Source: Lolium rigidum
Taxonomy: Eukaryota; Streptophyta; Magnoliopsida; Poales; Poaceae
Direction: 5' to 3'
Length of the DNA stretch: 64,000 bases
NCBI RefSeq assembly: GCF_022539505.1
Contig: NC_061512.1
Coordinates: forward strand, 254,898,510-254,962,509
Shown piece after piece: positions 11,837-22,614 of the stretch (positions are counted from its first letter, which is position 1; each line of letters opens with the position of its first letter). The notes under the pieces were generated by a model. It was given only the letters and a program-made list of their open reading frames with translations, ran no database searches and was not told where the DNA came from. The position numbers were made by a program, and so were the translations under genes.

Positions 11837-11852
11837 CCTCCCCCCAAGCTTA
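11837..11852 (-). other. Second polypurine-tract-like motif of A
   Basis: The minus strand reads CTAAGCTTGGGGGGAGG, nearly the same as the true tract at 9734-9750. It lies about 20 bp downstream of the stop codon of the accessory ORF and 2.1 kb from the 3' LTR. Confidence 0.6.
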
Positions 11853-11873
11853 GGCTTTTGGCCTAAGTGGAGT

Positions 11874-12995
11874 TCATTCCCAACGAGGGTCGGAGTTCCA
11901 CGCCGGTGGATCATACATGGAGTGATAATAGGGCCTCTGCGCAGAAGAATGTCGTGGAGGTTCCACATGACCATAATGTTGATATGAGGAGCTCGCTACA
12001 TCGGATGGAGAGTCGGGGTGCTCCTCGGCCTCCTCCGTTCCTTCCCTTGCACGATGGCCTTCCCTTTCTATGTATGCATTTAGCTCATTTTCTATGATCG
12101 ACCACCCTTTCCTGACATCAAGGTTAAGCAGAGCAGGTGCAGGCAATCGTACTAGTTTTTCAATTTTCTTAGTTATTCTCCAATTTTTCTTATACAAAGT
12201 TATCCTATAATACAGGTTGTTCAAATTAGATGCATCTGAAATAAACTCATGTTTAATCATGGAAACAACATCAAGTTTCTCTATGGAAAGCAGAATATCT
12301 AGATGGTGAGGTTCTACACCATGCATAGCTAACAAGCGAGAGGCGATAAGACCTCCACAAATTCCTCCTTTCTCACGGTTAGTGGCAAGTCTACAAGCTA
12401 TTAAAGCACCCAAATTATAAGTCCTATCCTGTTGCAAAGCGGCAGCTAAGAAGGCCATATCTTGGACGGACAATTTACTTGCATTCTTTCTAGCAAGAAC
12501 GCACTTTGTAACGAAATAAGCAAAGTAACGGATAGCTGGGAGCTGAATGCTACTAATCTTACCACCATCATCGGAGAAGCTCCTCCCATTACAAATCATT
12601 GTATAAAGATTCGAGAGCTCCCGCGGCGTTCCCCTGACCTTCTCACAGGATCCCCACTGCGGCACTCTAATTGCTGCACAAAAATCACTAAAAGGCAAGT
12701 TGATAGTTTTGTTATAAATCTTATATCGGACCATGGGGTTAGTTGGAGACCGATGAAATTCGAAATCCTGCACAACCGACAATGTTAGTTTAGCATATTG
12801 GTAAGGTTCACCAACAGTAAAACCTTCCAACCCTGCATTGGAAATCAGTGTTTGAACATCTTGCAGGATTCCTGCATTCCACATAAAATCAGTACATGGG
12901 TAATAAGAGGGGTACACTCCCTCTTCGCGGTGCACTCTCATGACTTGCTGCACCTCTAATTCTTGTTGGTTTAGTTGGTGCCTTCTTCCTTCCAT
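11874..12995 (-). CDS. A accessory ORF, 373 aa, post-gag protein of Athila-like elements
   Basis: An intact frame from ATG at 12995 to the stop at 11874. I do not recognise a catalytic motif. The middle (about residues 60-290) is a globular helical region with conserved-looking aromatic and basic residues. The end (about 300-373) is acidic and then Tyr/Pro/His/Ser-rich and probably disordered. There is no signal peptide or convincing membrane segment. Position and size recall the extra ORF that Athila elements carry near their 3' end, and plant 'putative transposon protein' families. It is the only long unbroken ORF of A, while gag and protease nearby are frame-broken. It is preceded by a leader that resembles the LTR. 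The function is not known. Confidence 0.7.
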   Translation of the reverse strand: MEGRRHQLNQQELEVQQVMRVHREEGVYPSYYPCTDFMWNAGILQDVQTLISNAGLEGFTVGEPYQYAKLTLSVVQDFEFHRSPTNPMVRYKIYNKTINLPFSDFCAAIRVPQWGSCEKVRGTPRELSNLYTMICNGRSFSDDGGKISSIQLPAIRYFAYFVTKCVLARKNASKLSVQDMAFLAAALQQDRTYNLGALIACRLATNREKGGICGGLIASRLLAMHGVEPHHLDILLSIEKLDVVSMIKHEFISDASNLNNLYYRITLYKKNWRITKKIEKLVRLPAPALLNLDVRKGWSIIENELNAYIEREGHRAREGTEEAEEHPDSPSDVASSSYQHYGHVEPPRHSSAQRPYYHSMYDPPAWNSDPRWE

Positions 12996-13560
12996 TTTCT
13001 GAAATTTTTCAACAAGTGATATAAAACTTGATTTGGTGACATATAATCAAGGGGAACTACTATAGGAACTTGCTAGAGTACTAATCATGCATCAAAACTA
13101 GTTTATACAACTTAGAACAAGCATGCAAGCTCACTAAACATGTTATCTACAGCAGCAAAATATTAAAGATATACTCAACCAAACAAAATTGTAATTGGAC
13201 AATCAAAGGAGTCACATACCAAAGAGAAAATGTGCCAAATTTCAGACAGAAATCTGGGCTGAGCAAAGAGATCGAAAAATTGCGAGTTCTTGAGCAGAAA
13301 CGCGAGTGAGAGAAAGTGAGTACGAGTTTTTTCGGGAGAGAGAAGAGAGTGGGAGGAAGAGATGCTGAAGTGGGGCAAAGGGGGACCCACACACCAGGGT
13401 GGCGCGCCCCCCTTGCTGGCCGCGCCGGCCTGTGGGGTGCCACCCTGGGGTGCCCCACTGGTCAGCCCCAGGTGCTCCCAGGTGCCTCTTCGAAAAATAG
13501 GACTCCCAGTATAATTTTTGTAAATTTTTGAGAACTTCGAAAAATGCACATTTCTGGGTG
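12996..13560 (-). promoter_or_regulatory. LTR-like leader before the A accessory ORF
   Basis: On the minus strand an A-rich stretch with TTATAC and CCTATTTTT is followed by a GC-rich palindromic block (about 13450-13385) built like the one in A's LTR. Then comes CT-rich, 5'UTR-like DNA (about 13370-13300) and a possible GT donor after CTCTTTG near 13218. It may be an internal promoter and leader derived from an LTR. No clear TATA box is seen. Confidence 0.4.
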
Positions 13561-13788
13561 TTAAATTAATTATTACTGCGCAGGAAAATGATTTCCAAAA
13601 TCTTAAACAACTAAAGCATATTGCAAAACAAAAAGTGCTACGGCAAGTAAAACAAATGGAGGGAGAAAGAAAGAAAGAAATGTTGTTTAGCTCTCTTATG
13701 CATTAAAATATACTTGTTAACAAGGTTGATCAAGTCTTGCTACCAAATAAATTTTATATGACATAAGAAGAAATAAACCTCAAATCAA

Positions 13789-14290
13789 TCATGTTACCTT
13801 ATATTGAATTGATATGGATCCAATCACAAGAGTTTGATATTCTTCTTTAGGCTCATATATAGGACAATCAATGGATCCCACTTTGATAGTTTTCACATTA
13901 AAAATTGTATTAACCCCATATACTTTATCAATCCTCTTGGGAAAATAGATAGTATGTTCCTTATCATCAACATTGAAAGTAACCTTGCCTTTATTGCAAT
14001 CAATAACAGCCCATGCAGTATTAAGAAAGGGTCTTCCAAGAATAATGGACATATTATCATCTTCAGGCATTTCCAACACAACAAAATCAGTTAATATCAA
14101 GCAATGTTGAGTAACTTGAACAGGAACATTTTCACATACACCAACAGGAATAGCGGTAGATTTATCAGCCATTTGCAAAGATATATCGGTCGGTATTAAC
14201 TTATCTAAATCAAGTCTCTTATAAAGAGAAAAAGGCATTACACTAACACCTCGCTCCCAAATCACATAGAGCGAGTTCTAACATAATTAT
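13789..14290 (-). pseudogene. A protease (retropepsin-like), frame-broken at the active site
   Basis: The frame ending at 13789 shows VSVMPFSLYKRL followed, about 70 residues on, by ILGRPFLNTAWAVIDC, the flap and C-terminal signature of Gypsy aspartic proteases. The catalytic DLGA triplet lies just upstream in another frame (about 14267-14250). Two one-base insertions separate the frames: a CTCG/CGAG pattern at 14250-14253 and another at 14272-14275. Both are at sites where CAG or CTG would restore the frame. So this may be an intact gene read wrongly. The retropepsin cleaves Gag and Pol polyproteins in the virus-like particle. Confidence 0.7.
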
Positions 14291-16454
14291 TCTTGATAGA
14301 ACAAGGAATAGTCGGTATACACGGGTCTCCAAGCTTCTTTGGAACCTTACCACCGAAGGAGTAATTAGCGAGCATAGTGGAAATCTCCTCATTGGGAATT
14401 TTCCTTTTGTTAGAGACAATATCTTTCATATACTTTGAATAAGGAGGCAATTTAATAGCATCGAGTCAAAGGGATTTGCAAAAATAAAGGTTTCATCCAA
14501 TCACAAAATTTATTATAATGTTCCTCCTCCTTTGATTTTAGTTTCTTAGCAGGAAAAGGCATTTGCTTTTGAACCCAAGGTTCTCTTTCATTACCATGTT
14601 TCTCAGCAATAAAATCTTCTTTAGTGTACTTTTTATTTTTAGCATGCTTTTTAGGTTCTTCTTCAACCTCTTCTTTATCAGGAGTATCATCCTTATCATT
14701 ATCTTTATCATGTTCATTACCACTTTCAGTTTCAGCATGAGAAATAGAAATACTATTAGGATCATTAACAGGTTCAGAGGATTCTACAACATTCTTATGT
14801 TTCTTTTTATTTTTCTTAGATGGAGCACTAGTTTTAGTTAGTTGAGAATCTTGTTCAACTCTTTTGGGATGCCCTTCAGGATATAGAGGATCCTGGGTAG
14901 AAACACCACCTCTAGTTGTTACTTCATAAGCATGTTTTTCTTTAGAATTATTTCCCAACAAGTCATTTTGCACTTTAGTGAGTTGATCAATTTGAGTTTG
15001 AACCATATGAAAATGTTTAACAAGTATCTTAACATCATTGGAGGTTCTCTCCACAATATCATGCAATTCACTAATAGCTCGAGAATTTTCCATTAAATGA
15101 TTCTCTACTCTCATATTAAAGTTTTCTTGCTTAACAATATAATTATCAAACTCATCTAAGCATTGAGCAGGAGGTTTTGAATACGGAATATCTTCCCTAG
15201 TAAAGCGTTGAAGAGAGTGTACCTCAATCATGGATGAAGGGGAGTTATCTTACATAAATCTTCTATAGGAGGTAAATTCTTCACATCTTCAGGTTTAATA
15301 CACTTCTCTTTAAGAGACTTCTTGGCTTCCCTCATATCTTCATCATTTAATTTAATCATACCCCTCTTCTTCAATATCGGTGTCGGGGTTGGTTCAGGTG
15401 TAGACCAATCATCATGATTCCGGCCTATTTTAGCCAATAATTCTTCGACGTCGTCCGGAGTTCTTTTCCCGAAAACACAACCAAGCACAACTATCCAGGT
15501 ATGCCCTAGACTCAATGGTTAGTCCACTATAAAATATATCAAGTAAATCATGCTTTTCCAAATCATGATCGAGCTGAGCTCTAATAAGAGAGCAAAATCT
15601 CGCCCAAGCCTCGGGCAATTTCTCTCCATCTTCCTGGTCAAAATTATAAATTCTCTCGCAAAGCAATATGTTGAGCGCTAGCAGGAAAGTATTTTCGAAA
15701 GAAAACATCACGCAAGTCAATTGGACTTCTAATAGAACCAGGAGGCAAATTATTATACCAAGTTTTAGCATCATCCTTTAATGAGAAAGGAAAAAATTTA
15801 GTGACAAAATAAGTACGCATCTTGACATCATCAGAAAACAAGCTACTCAGAGTAGATAACTCAATCATGTGTTCGACAAAGACTTTCTTTTTCAGTACCA
15901 CAAAAGGGTGTTTTCTCAACAATAGCTATATGAGATAGATCAAGAGAAAAATCATAATCTTTATCCTTAATGTTTATAGGAGATGTGGCAAATTTAGGAT
16001 CGAGTATATCTAACGAAGCATGTTACTGCAAGCAACTTTTTAATTTTTCTTGCATCGGTAGTAGCATTGCATTTTTCAATAAAATCATCATCAAGTTCCA
16101 CATAATCTTCATCAAGATCATCACTAGAATATTCAACGGACTCGTGTGAATTAACGAGTGTAGCAAGCATTTTCATTAGGAGTTTCGAGTATTTTCAATT
16201 TGCCTAGACCTAGCAATTGTAGCATCTAGAAAAGATCCTAACGAACCATCATTATCAAGCACAGCAAAAGCATCATCACAATTATAAGAGGAATTTTCAG
16301 ATTCAGCAGAAGTACCAGCATTTGAAGCTTGTGGTGGTGAAACAAGTTTACTTATCACAGATGGGGAATCAAGAGCAGCAGAGGTACTAAGAGTTGTACA
16401 TTTTCTTGTAGTGGATGGTAATATGGCGATCTTAGTATCACGAGGTTTACCCAT
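14262..16454 (-). pseudogene. A gag, frame-broken
   Basis: Starts at ATG 16454 (MGKPRDTK), 58 bases inside the primer site. The Gag core is spread over several frames: FPFSLKDDAKTWYNNLPPGS (about 15780-15720), a RKYFPAS stretch, then IYNFDQEDGEKLPEAW (about 15655-15605) and DIFYSGL. Downstream (15231-14452) is a long Lys/Glu/Asp-rich, coiled-coil-like section, ending in the segment before protease. No zinc knuckle is seen. Breaks at about 16186 and 16161 are ACTCG where ACTG would keep frame. Gag forms the particle that packages the RNA. Confidence 0.75.
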
Positions 16455-16511
16455 GATGGAGGCTTTGCAGCGAACAATATCAATCCAAGTGAACTTCCAA
16501 ATAAAGCTATG

Positions 16512-16530
16512 CTCCCCGGCAACGGCGCCA
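16512..16530 (-). other. A primer-binding site
   Basis: The minus strand reads TGGCGCCGTTGCCGGGGAG, 11 bases inside the 5' LTR. This is the tRNA-Asp-type primer site of Athila-lineage elements. Confidence 0.85.
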
Positions 16531-16541
16531 GAAAATAGTCT

Positions 16542-17944
16542 TGATGACCCACAAGTATAGGGGATCGCAACAGTCTTCAAGGGAAGTATTACCCAATTTA
16601 TTGATTCGACACAAGGGGAGACAAAGAATACTTGTAAGCCTTAACAGCGGAGTTGTCAATTCAGCTGCACCTGGAAATAGACTTGCTCGCAAGAGTTTAT
16701 CAGTAGTAACATTTTTATAGCAGTAGGAATAGTGAAATAATAGCGACAGTGAAATAAAGACAGCAGTGGTGATTATAGTAAACAGCAGGATTAAACTACT
16801 GTAGGCACAGGGACGGATGAACGGGCGTTGCATGGATGGGAGAAACTCATATAACAATCAAAGCAGGGGCATTTGCAGATAATAATAAAACGGTATCCAA
16901 GTACTAATCAATCAATAGGCATGTGTTCCATATATAGTCGTACGTGCTCGCAATGAGAAACTTGCACAACATCTTTTGTCCTACCAGCATGGTGGCAGCC
17001 AGGCCTCTAGGGAAACTACTGGAAATTAAGGTACTCCTTTTAATAGAGTACCGGAGCAAAGCATTAACACTCCGTGAACACATGTGATCCTCACATCACT
17101 ACCATTCCCTCCGGTTATCCCGATTTCTGTCACTTCGGGGCCATTGGTTCCGGACAACGACGTGTGTATACAACTTGCAGGTAAGATCATAAACAACGAA
17201 TATCTTCATGAATCAATAACATGTTCAGATCTGAGATCATGGCACTCGGGCCCTAGTGACAAGCATTAAGCATAACAAGTTGCAACAATATCATAAAAGT
17301 GACATCTACGGATACTAGGCAATATGCCCTAACAATCTTATGACTATTACATGACCAATCTCATCCAATCCCTACCATCCCCTTCAGCCTACAGCGGGGG
17401 AATTACTCACACATGGATGGGGGAAACATGGCTGGTCGATGGAGAGGCGTTGGTGGTGATGGTGGTGAAGATCTCCTCCAATTCCCCGTCCCGGCGGAGT
17501 GCCAGAACGGAAACTTCCGGCTCCCGAGACGGAGTTTCGCGATGTGGCGGCTCTCTGGAGGGTTTCTGGCGACTTCGACTTCTCTCCGTGCGTTTTTAGG
17601 TCGAGGGCGATAAGTAGTCCGAAGGAGGGCGTCGGGGGCCAGCCGAGGCCGCCACACACTAGGGCCGCGCGCCCCCCTCCTGGGCCGCGCCGGCCTAGTG
17701 TGTGGGGCCCTCGTGCCCCCACCTGGCTTGCCCTTCTGGCTCCGCCAATATTCTGGGAAAATAGGGCCTTCTGTATAAATTCCAAGGTTTTTCCTGAAAG
17801 TTGGATTTCTGCACAAAAACGAGACACCAGAGCAATTCTGCTGAAAACAGCGTTAGTCCGTGTTAGTTGTATCCAAAATACACAAATTAGAGGCAAAACA
17901 ATAGCAAAATTGTTCGGGAAAGTAGATACGTTTTGGACGTATCA
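16542..17944 (-). repeat. A 5' LTR
   Basis: 1403 bp, matching 8340-9733. On the minus strand it begins TGATACGTCC. It contains the GC palindrome (about 17650-17706), where CACACTAGG and CCTAGTGTG arms face each other. Confidence 0.95.
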
Positions 17945-17949
17945 GAATC
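17945..17949. repeat. Target-site duplication GAATC of element A (right copy)
   Basis: Exact partner of 8335-8339. Confidence 0.95.
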
Positions 17950-18989
17950 CGCCGGGGAAATTCCCTCCTGGAGGGGGAAATCGACGCCATCGCCATCGTC
18001 ATCGAGCTGAACATCATCTCCATCATCATCACCATCATCTCCATCATCATCACCGCCATCTCCACCGCTGCATCTCGTCACCGCTGTAACAATTAGGGTT
18101 GGATCTTGATTGTTTGATAGGGGAAACTCTCCCGGTATTGATTTCTACTTGTTATTGATGCTATTGAGTGAAACCATTGAACCAAGGTTTATGTTCAGAT
18201 TGTTATTCATCATCATATCACCTCTGATCATGTTCCATATGATGTCTCGTGAGTAGTTCGTTTAGTTCTTGAGGACATGGGTGAAGTCTAAATGTTAGTA
18301 GTGAATTATGGTTGAGTAATATTCAATGTTATGATATTTAAGTTGTGGTGTTACTCTTCTAGTGGTGTCATGTGAACGTCGACTACATGATACTTCACCT
18401 TTATGGGTGGGCCTAGGAGAGTACATCTTGTATTCGTTTGCTAATTGTGGGGTTGCCGGAGCGACATAAACCTAAACCCCCGTTAGTATATCGGTGCAGG
18501 AGGGATAGCAGGATCTCGCAGTTTAAGGTCATGGTTAGATTTATCTTAATTAATTTCTTGTATTTGCGGATGCTTGCAAGGGGTATAATCACAAGTATGT
18601 ATTAGTCCTAGGAAGGGCAGTGCATTAGCATAGGTTCACCCACACAACACTTATCAAAACAATGAAGATTAATCAACTCGTATGAAGCGAAAGCACTAGA
18701 CTAAAATCCCCGTGTGTCCTCGAGAACGTTTGGTCATTATAAGTAAACAAACCGGCTTGTCCTTTGTGCTAAAAAGGATTGGGCCACTCGCTGCAATTAT
18801 TTCTCTCGCAATTTACTTACTCGTACTTTATTTATCTGCTATATCAAACCCCCCTGAATACTTGTCTGTGAGCATTTACAGTGAATCCTTCATCGAAACT
18901 GCTTGTCAACACCTTCTGCTCCTCGTTGGGTTCGACACTCTTATTTATCGAAAGTACTACGATACACCCGCTATACTTGTTGGTCATCA
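17950..18989 (+). repeat. O 5' LTR, remaining part
   Basis: Continues O's LTR after A. It contains a CAT/CTC-rich microsatellite-like run (about 18000-18065) and ends TGGTCATCA. Adding the first part gives an LTR of about 1519 bp. Confidence 0.85.
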
Positions 18990-19000
18990 AGACTATTTTC

Positions 19001-19019
19001 TGACGCCGTTGTCGGGGAG
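19001..19019 (+). other. O primer-binding site, mutated
   Basis: Reads TGACGCCGTTGTCGGGGAG, 11 bases after the LTR. Two transitions (G to A, C to T) separate it from the TGGCGCCGTTGCCGGGGAG of A, C and D. It would prime poorly if real. Confidence 0.8.
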
Positions 19020-19103
19020 TGAAGCGTTATTGGTAAGTGGAATTGGTAAGGAAACTTTTACTGTACGTGCTGATTTTGTTTCTGCTTGCTGCTATAAGTC
19101 ATT

Positions 19104-21012
19104 ATGGAGAGATCCTCCCTTGAATTTCTATTTGGGAAATCTACTACTACTGCAACGGTAGTGGATGAGGCGCCAGTGAGGAAGTAATACCATATAAAAT
19201 ACCTATGAAAATTATTGAACGTGTTGTGGATAACCGCTATGAAGGGGATGGAACTGTTCATCCCGGAGATCATTTACTTGTTTTTACATGAATTATGCGG
19301 GTTATTCAAATGTGCTGGTATTTCAATGGATGAAGTTAGGAAGAAATTATTTGTTATGTCGCTATCTGGTAAAGCGGCGCATTGGTATAAACTGCTGAAG
19401 GATGGGCGTTCTCTTGATTGGAAGGATATTGTGCCTCTATTTTACTCTAAATTCTATCCTCCAAGTGAAATTCACAAAGACCGCAACCGTATATATAATT
19501 TCTGGCCTCATGATGGAGAGAGTATTGCCCAAGCGTGGGGGAGATTGAAGTCTTTAATGCTCAAATGCCCCATTCATGAGCTTCCGGGTAATATTATTAT
19601 TGATAATTTCTATGCAAGACTGTCTTTTCAAGATAAAACCTTGCTGGATACTTCTTGTTCTGGATCATTCACGCGCAATAAAGAAGAGTTTAAATGGGAC
19701 CTTCTTGATCGAATCCAAGAAAATACTGAAGGATGGGAGAATGACAAAGGTAGAGTGTCAGGTATAAATTATAATTATGAATGTATTGAAACTTTTATGG
19801 ATACTGATGAATATCGTAATATAAGTGCTTCATATGGTCTTGACTCTCAAGTTGTTGCAAATATTTATAAAGCCTTTGCCTCTCATTTTGAATTGCCTAG
19901 GAAGAATTTTGATAAGTATCATGAACCTTATAAAGATAAAGTTGATTCGCCTAAAGGTAAATGTATTGAAATTAAAACTGTTGATCATGTTCTTCCTGAA
20001 GCTTATATTGAAAAAACTCCTTTCCCTGCTAAGATGAAAGAGTACTCTGTTATAACTAGTGTAGTTAATAAAAGTGCAAAGAAACCCAGAGAACCTGAAG
20101 AACAAATAAAGGTTGAACCTGCTGTTGCAATAGTTAAAGATCTTGTGACCGAAAATGTGGAAGATGGTCATATTATTTTTTGTGAAGATGCTTCTAATAT
20201 TGTTTCGCATCCTAATAAGTCTAGGAAAGTCAGTGTTCCTGTGCTCTCTGTTCGAATTGGTGATCATTGCTATTATGGTTTATGCGATATTGGTGCAAGT
20301 ATTAGTGCCATTCCTTATGAGCTCTACACGGAAATCATGCATGAAATTGGTTCTTGTGAACTTGAAGATATTGATGTGGTTATTTGGCTAGCTAATAGAG
20401 AAACTATCTCTTCCATTGGTATTGTTTGAGATGTTGAAGTTCTATGTGGTAAGATTAAATATCCTGCTGACTTTTTGGTACTTGGTTCTGCTGCTAGTAA
20501 GTCTTATCCTATTATTTTTGGTAGACCTTTTCTGAATACTTGTGGAGCTATTATAGATTGCAAGAAAGAGAAAATTGTTACTAAATTTCCTGGTAAATCT
20601 TATGAGTTTAACTTCTCTAAATTTGCCAAAGCTCCTTATAAAGCTAATTTGCCTAATGATGATTTTAGAGTTGAACAATGTGCATCTATTTCTCTTGCTC
20701 CTAGTAATCCTTTGCAGCAACATTTGGAGAATAGTGAGAGTGAAGTTTTTAGGGAAGAAAGGGATGAGCTTGACGAAATTTTCCTTCGTCAACCTATTCT
20801 TAAACATGACTTACCGGTTGAAGATTTAGGCGTAACACCACCACCAAAGGAAGATCATGTATTTGATTTGAAACCATTACTCGATAATCTTAAGTATGCT
20901 TATATTGATGATAAGAAAACATATCCTGTTATTATTAGTGCTAAGCTTTCGGATATTGAGGAAGAAAGGTTATTGGAAATATTGAAGAAACACCGAGGAG
21001 CTATTGGCTACA
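19104..21012 (+). pseudogene. O gag and protease, broken by frameshifts, a stop and insertion of B
   Basis: Gag starts at ATG 19104 (MERSSLEFLFG). Frame breaks near 19185 and 19275 lead into a long open frame to 20429. It contains the Gag core (GKAAHWYKLL, FYSKFYPPSE, IAQAWGRLKSLMLKCP) and then the protease active site LCDIGASISAIP at about 20281-20316. A TGA at 20427-20429 interrupts protease; CGA would be read through, so this looks like a C-to-T change. The frame continues with IIFGRPFLNTCGAIIDC at about 20511-20561 and the pre-RT linker, until B enters at 21013. The Gag closely resembles that of D. Confidence 0.85.
21008..21012. repeat. Target-site duplication CTACA of element B (left copy)
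   Basis: Repeated exactly at 51470-51474. Removing B and one copy restores the O pol frame. Confidence 0.95.
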
Positions 21013-22598
21013 TGCTGGCGTGTAGTCGACACGTCCGTTGGGAACCCCAAGAGGAAGGTGTGATGCGCACAGCAGTAAGTTTTCCCTCAGTAAGAAACCA
21101 AGGTTATCGAACCAGTAGGAGCCAAGAAGCACGTGAAGGTTGTTGGTGGAGGAATGTAGTGCGGCGCAACACCAGTGAAACCGGCGCCAACCTGGAACCT
21201 GCACAACACAATCAAAGTACTTTGCCCCAACGTAACAGTGAGGTTGTCAATCTCACCGGCTTGCTGAAAACAAAGGAGTAAGCGTATCGAGTGGAAGATG
21301 GTGTTTGGTTGCAAAGAACAGTAAAAGCAGTAGAATGTATTCAGATGTAAAAGAATGGACCGGGGTCCACGAGTTCACTAGAGGTGTCTCTCCAATAAGA
21401 TAACTAACATGCTGGGTGAACAAATTACAGGCGGGCAATTGACAAATAAAGATTCAATGCATATCAATGATGATTACTATGTGATTTAATCGGGGCATTA
21501 CGACAAAGTACATAGACCGCTATCCAGCATGCATCTATGCCTAAATAATCCACCTTCGAGGTTATCATCCGAACCCCTTCCAGTATTAAGTTGTAAACAA
21601 CGAGATAATTGCATTAAGTATGGTGCGTAATGTAATCAACACAAATATCCTTAGACAAAGCATCAATGTTTTATCCCTAGTAGCAACTGACACATCCACA
21701 ACCTTAGAACTTTACGTCACTTGTCCCGGATTCAATGGAGGCATGAACCCACTATCGAGCATAATTACTCCCTCTTGGAGTTACAAGTATCAACTTGGCC
21801 AGTGCCTCTACTAGCAACGGAGAGCATGCAAGAACATAAACAACACATATATGATAGATTGATGATCAACTTAACATAATATTCTATATTCATCGGATCC
21901 CGCCAAACACAACATGTAGCATTACAAATAGATGATCTTGATCATGTTAGGCAGCTCACAAGATCTAAACAATGATAGCACAAGCGGAGAAGACAACCAT
22001 CTAGCTACTGCTATGGACCCATAGTCCAAGGATGAACTACTCACGCATCAATCCGGAGGCGGGCATGATGATGTAGAGCCCCTCCGGTGATGATTCCCCT
22101 CTCCGGCAGGGTGCCGGAGGCGATCTCCTGAATCCCCCGAGATGGGATTCGCGACGGCGGCGTCTCTGGAAGGTTTTTCGTATCGTGGCTCTCGGTCCAG
22201 GGGGTTTCGCGACGAAGGCTATTTGTAGGCGGAAGGGTAGGTCAAGTGGCGGCACGAGGGGCCCACACACCAGGGCCGCGCGGCCAGGGCTTGGGCAGCG
22301 CCGCCCTGTTGTGTCGGCGCCTCGTGGCCCCACTTCGTACCTCCCTCGGTCTTCTGGAAGCTTCGTGTAAAAATAGGCCCCTGGGCGTTGATTTCGTCCA
22401 ATTCCGAGAATATTTCCTTACTAGGATTTCTGAAACCAAAAACAGCGAGAAAACAACAAGCGACGCTTCGGCATCTTGTTAATAGGTTAGTGCCGGAAAA
22501 TGTATAATAATGTCTGTAAAGTATGTATAAAACATTCAAGTATTGTCATAAAAGTAGCATGGAACATAAGAAATTATAGATACGTTTGAGACGTATCA
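21013..22598 (-). repeat. B 3' LTR
   Basis: 1586 bp. It pairs with 49888-51469 and is the reverse complement of the C LTR. Many differences from its partner are CAG/CTG changes: GTCCACGAG against GTCCACAG, CAACGAG against CAACAG, AATCGGGG against AATCAGGG. Confidence 0.95.
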
Positions 22599-22614
22599 AG
22601 CATCCCCAAGCTTA
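22599..22614 (-). other. B polypurine tract
   Basis: The minus strand reads CTAAGCTTGGGGATGCT directly before the 3' LTR, identical to that of C and D. Confidence 0.85.

Larger units (their letters stand above)
8340..17944 (-). mobile_element. Element A: Athila-like retrotransposon lacking RT and integrase
   Basis: The 9605-bp element lies between GAATC duplications. Its LTRs are 8340-9733 and 16542-17944. Reading on the minus strand it has the primer site, a frame-broken gag (16454-14262), a retropepsin-like protease (about 14290-13789), an LTR-like leader (about 13560-13000), an accessory ORF (12995-11874), an extra polypurine tract, a long 3' noncoding region with two hairpins, and the true polypurine tract. 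No RT, RNase H or integrase motif is present between protease and the accessory ORF, so it is non-autonomous. Its LTR end and primer spacer resemble those of O, so the two are sister families. Confidence 0.92.

Noticed and set aside
9751..13788. A diverged RT or integrase in element A
   Set aside because: No RT, RNase H or integrase motif was found in any frame between protease and the 3' LTR.
18000..18065. CRISPR-like short repeats
   Set aside because: A simple trinucleotide-type microsatellite in a plant LTR without spacers.
17351..18089. Open frames in LTRs, such as the His-rich frame near 18000
   Set aside because: They cross LTR boundaries and come from a CAT/CTC-rich repeat; no family resemblance.
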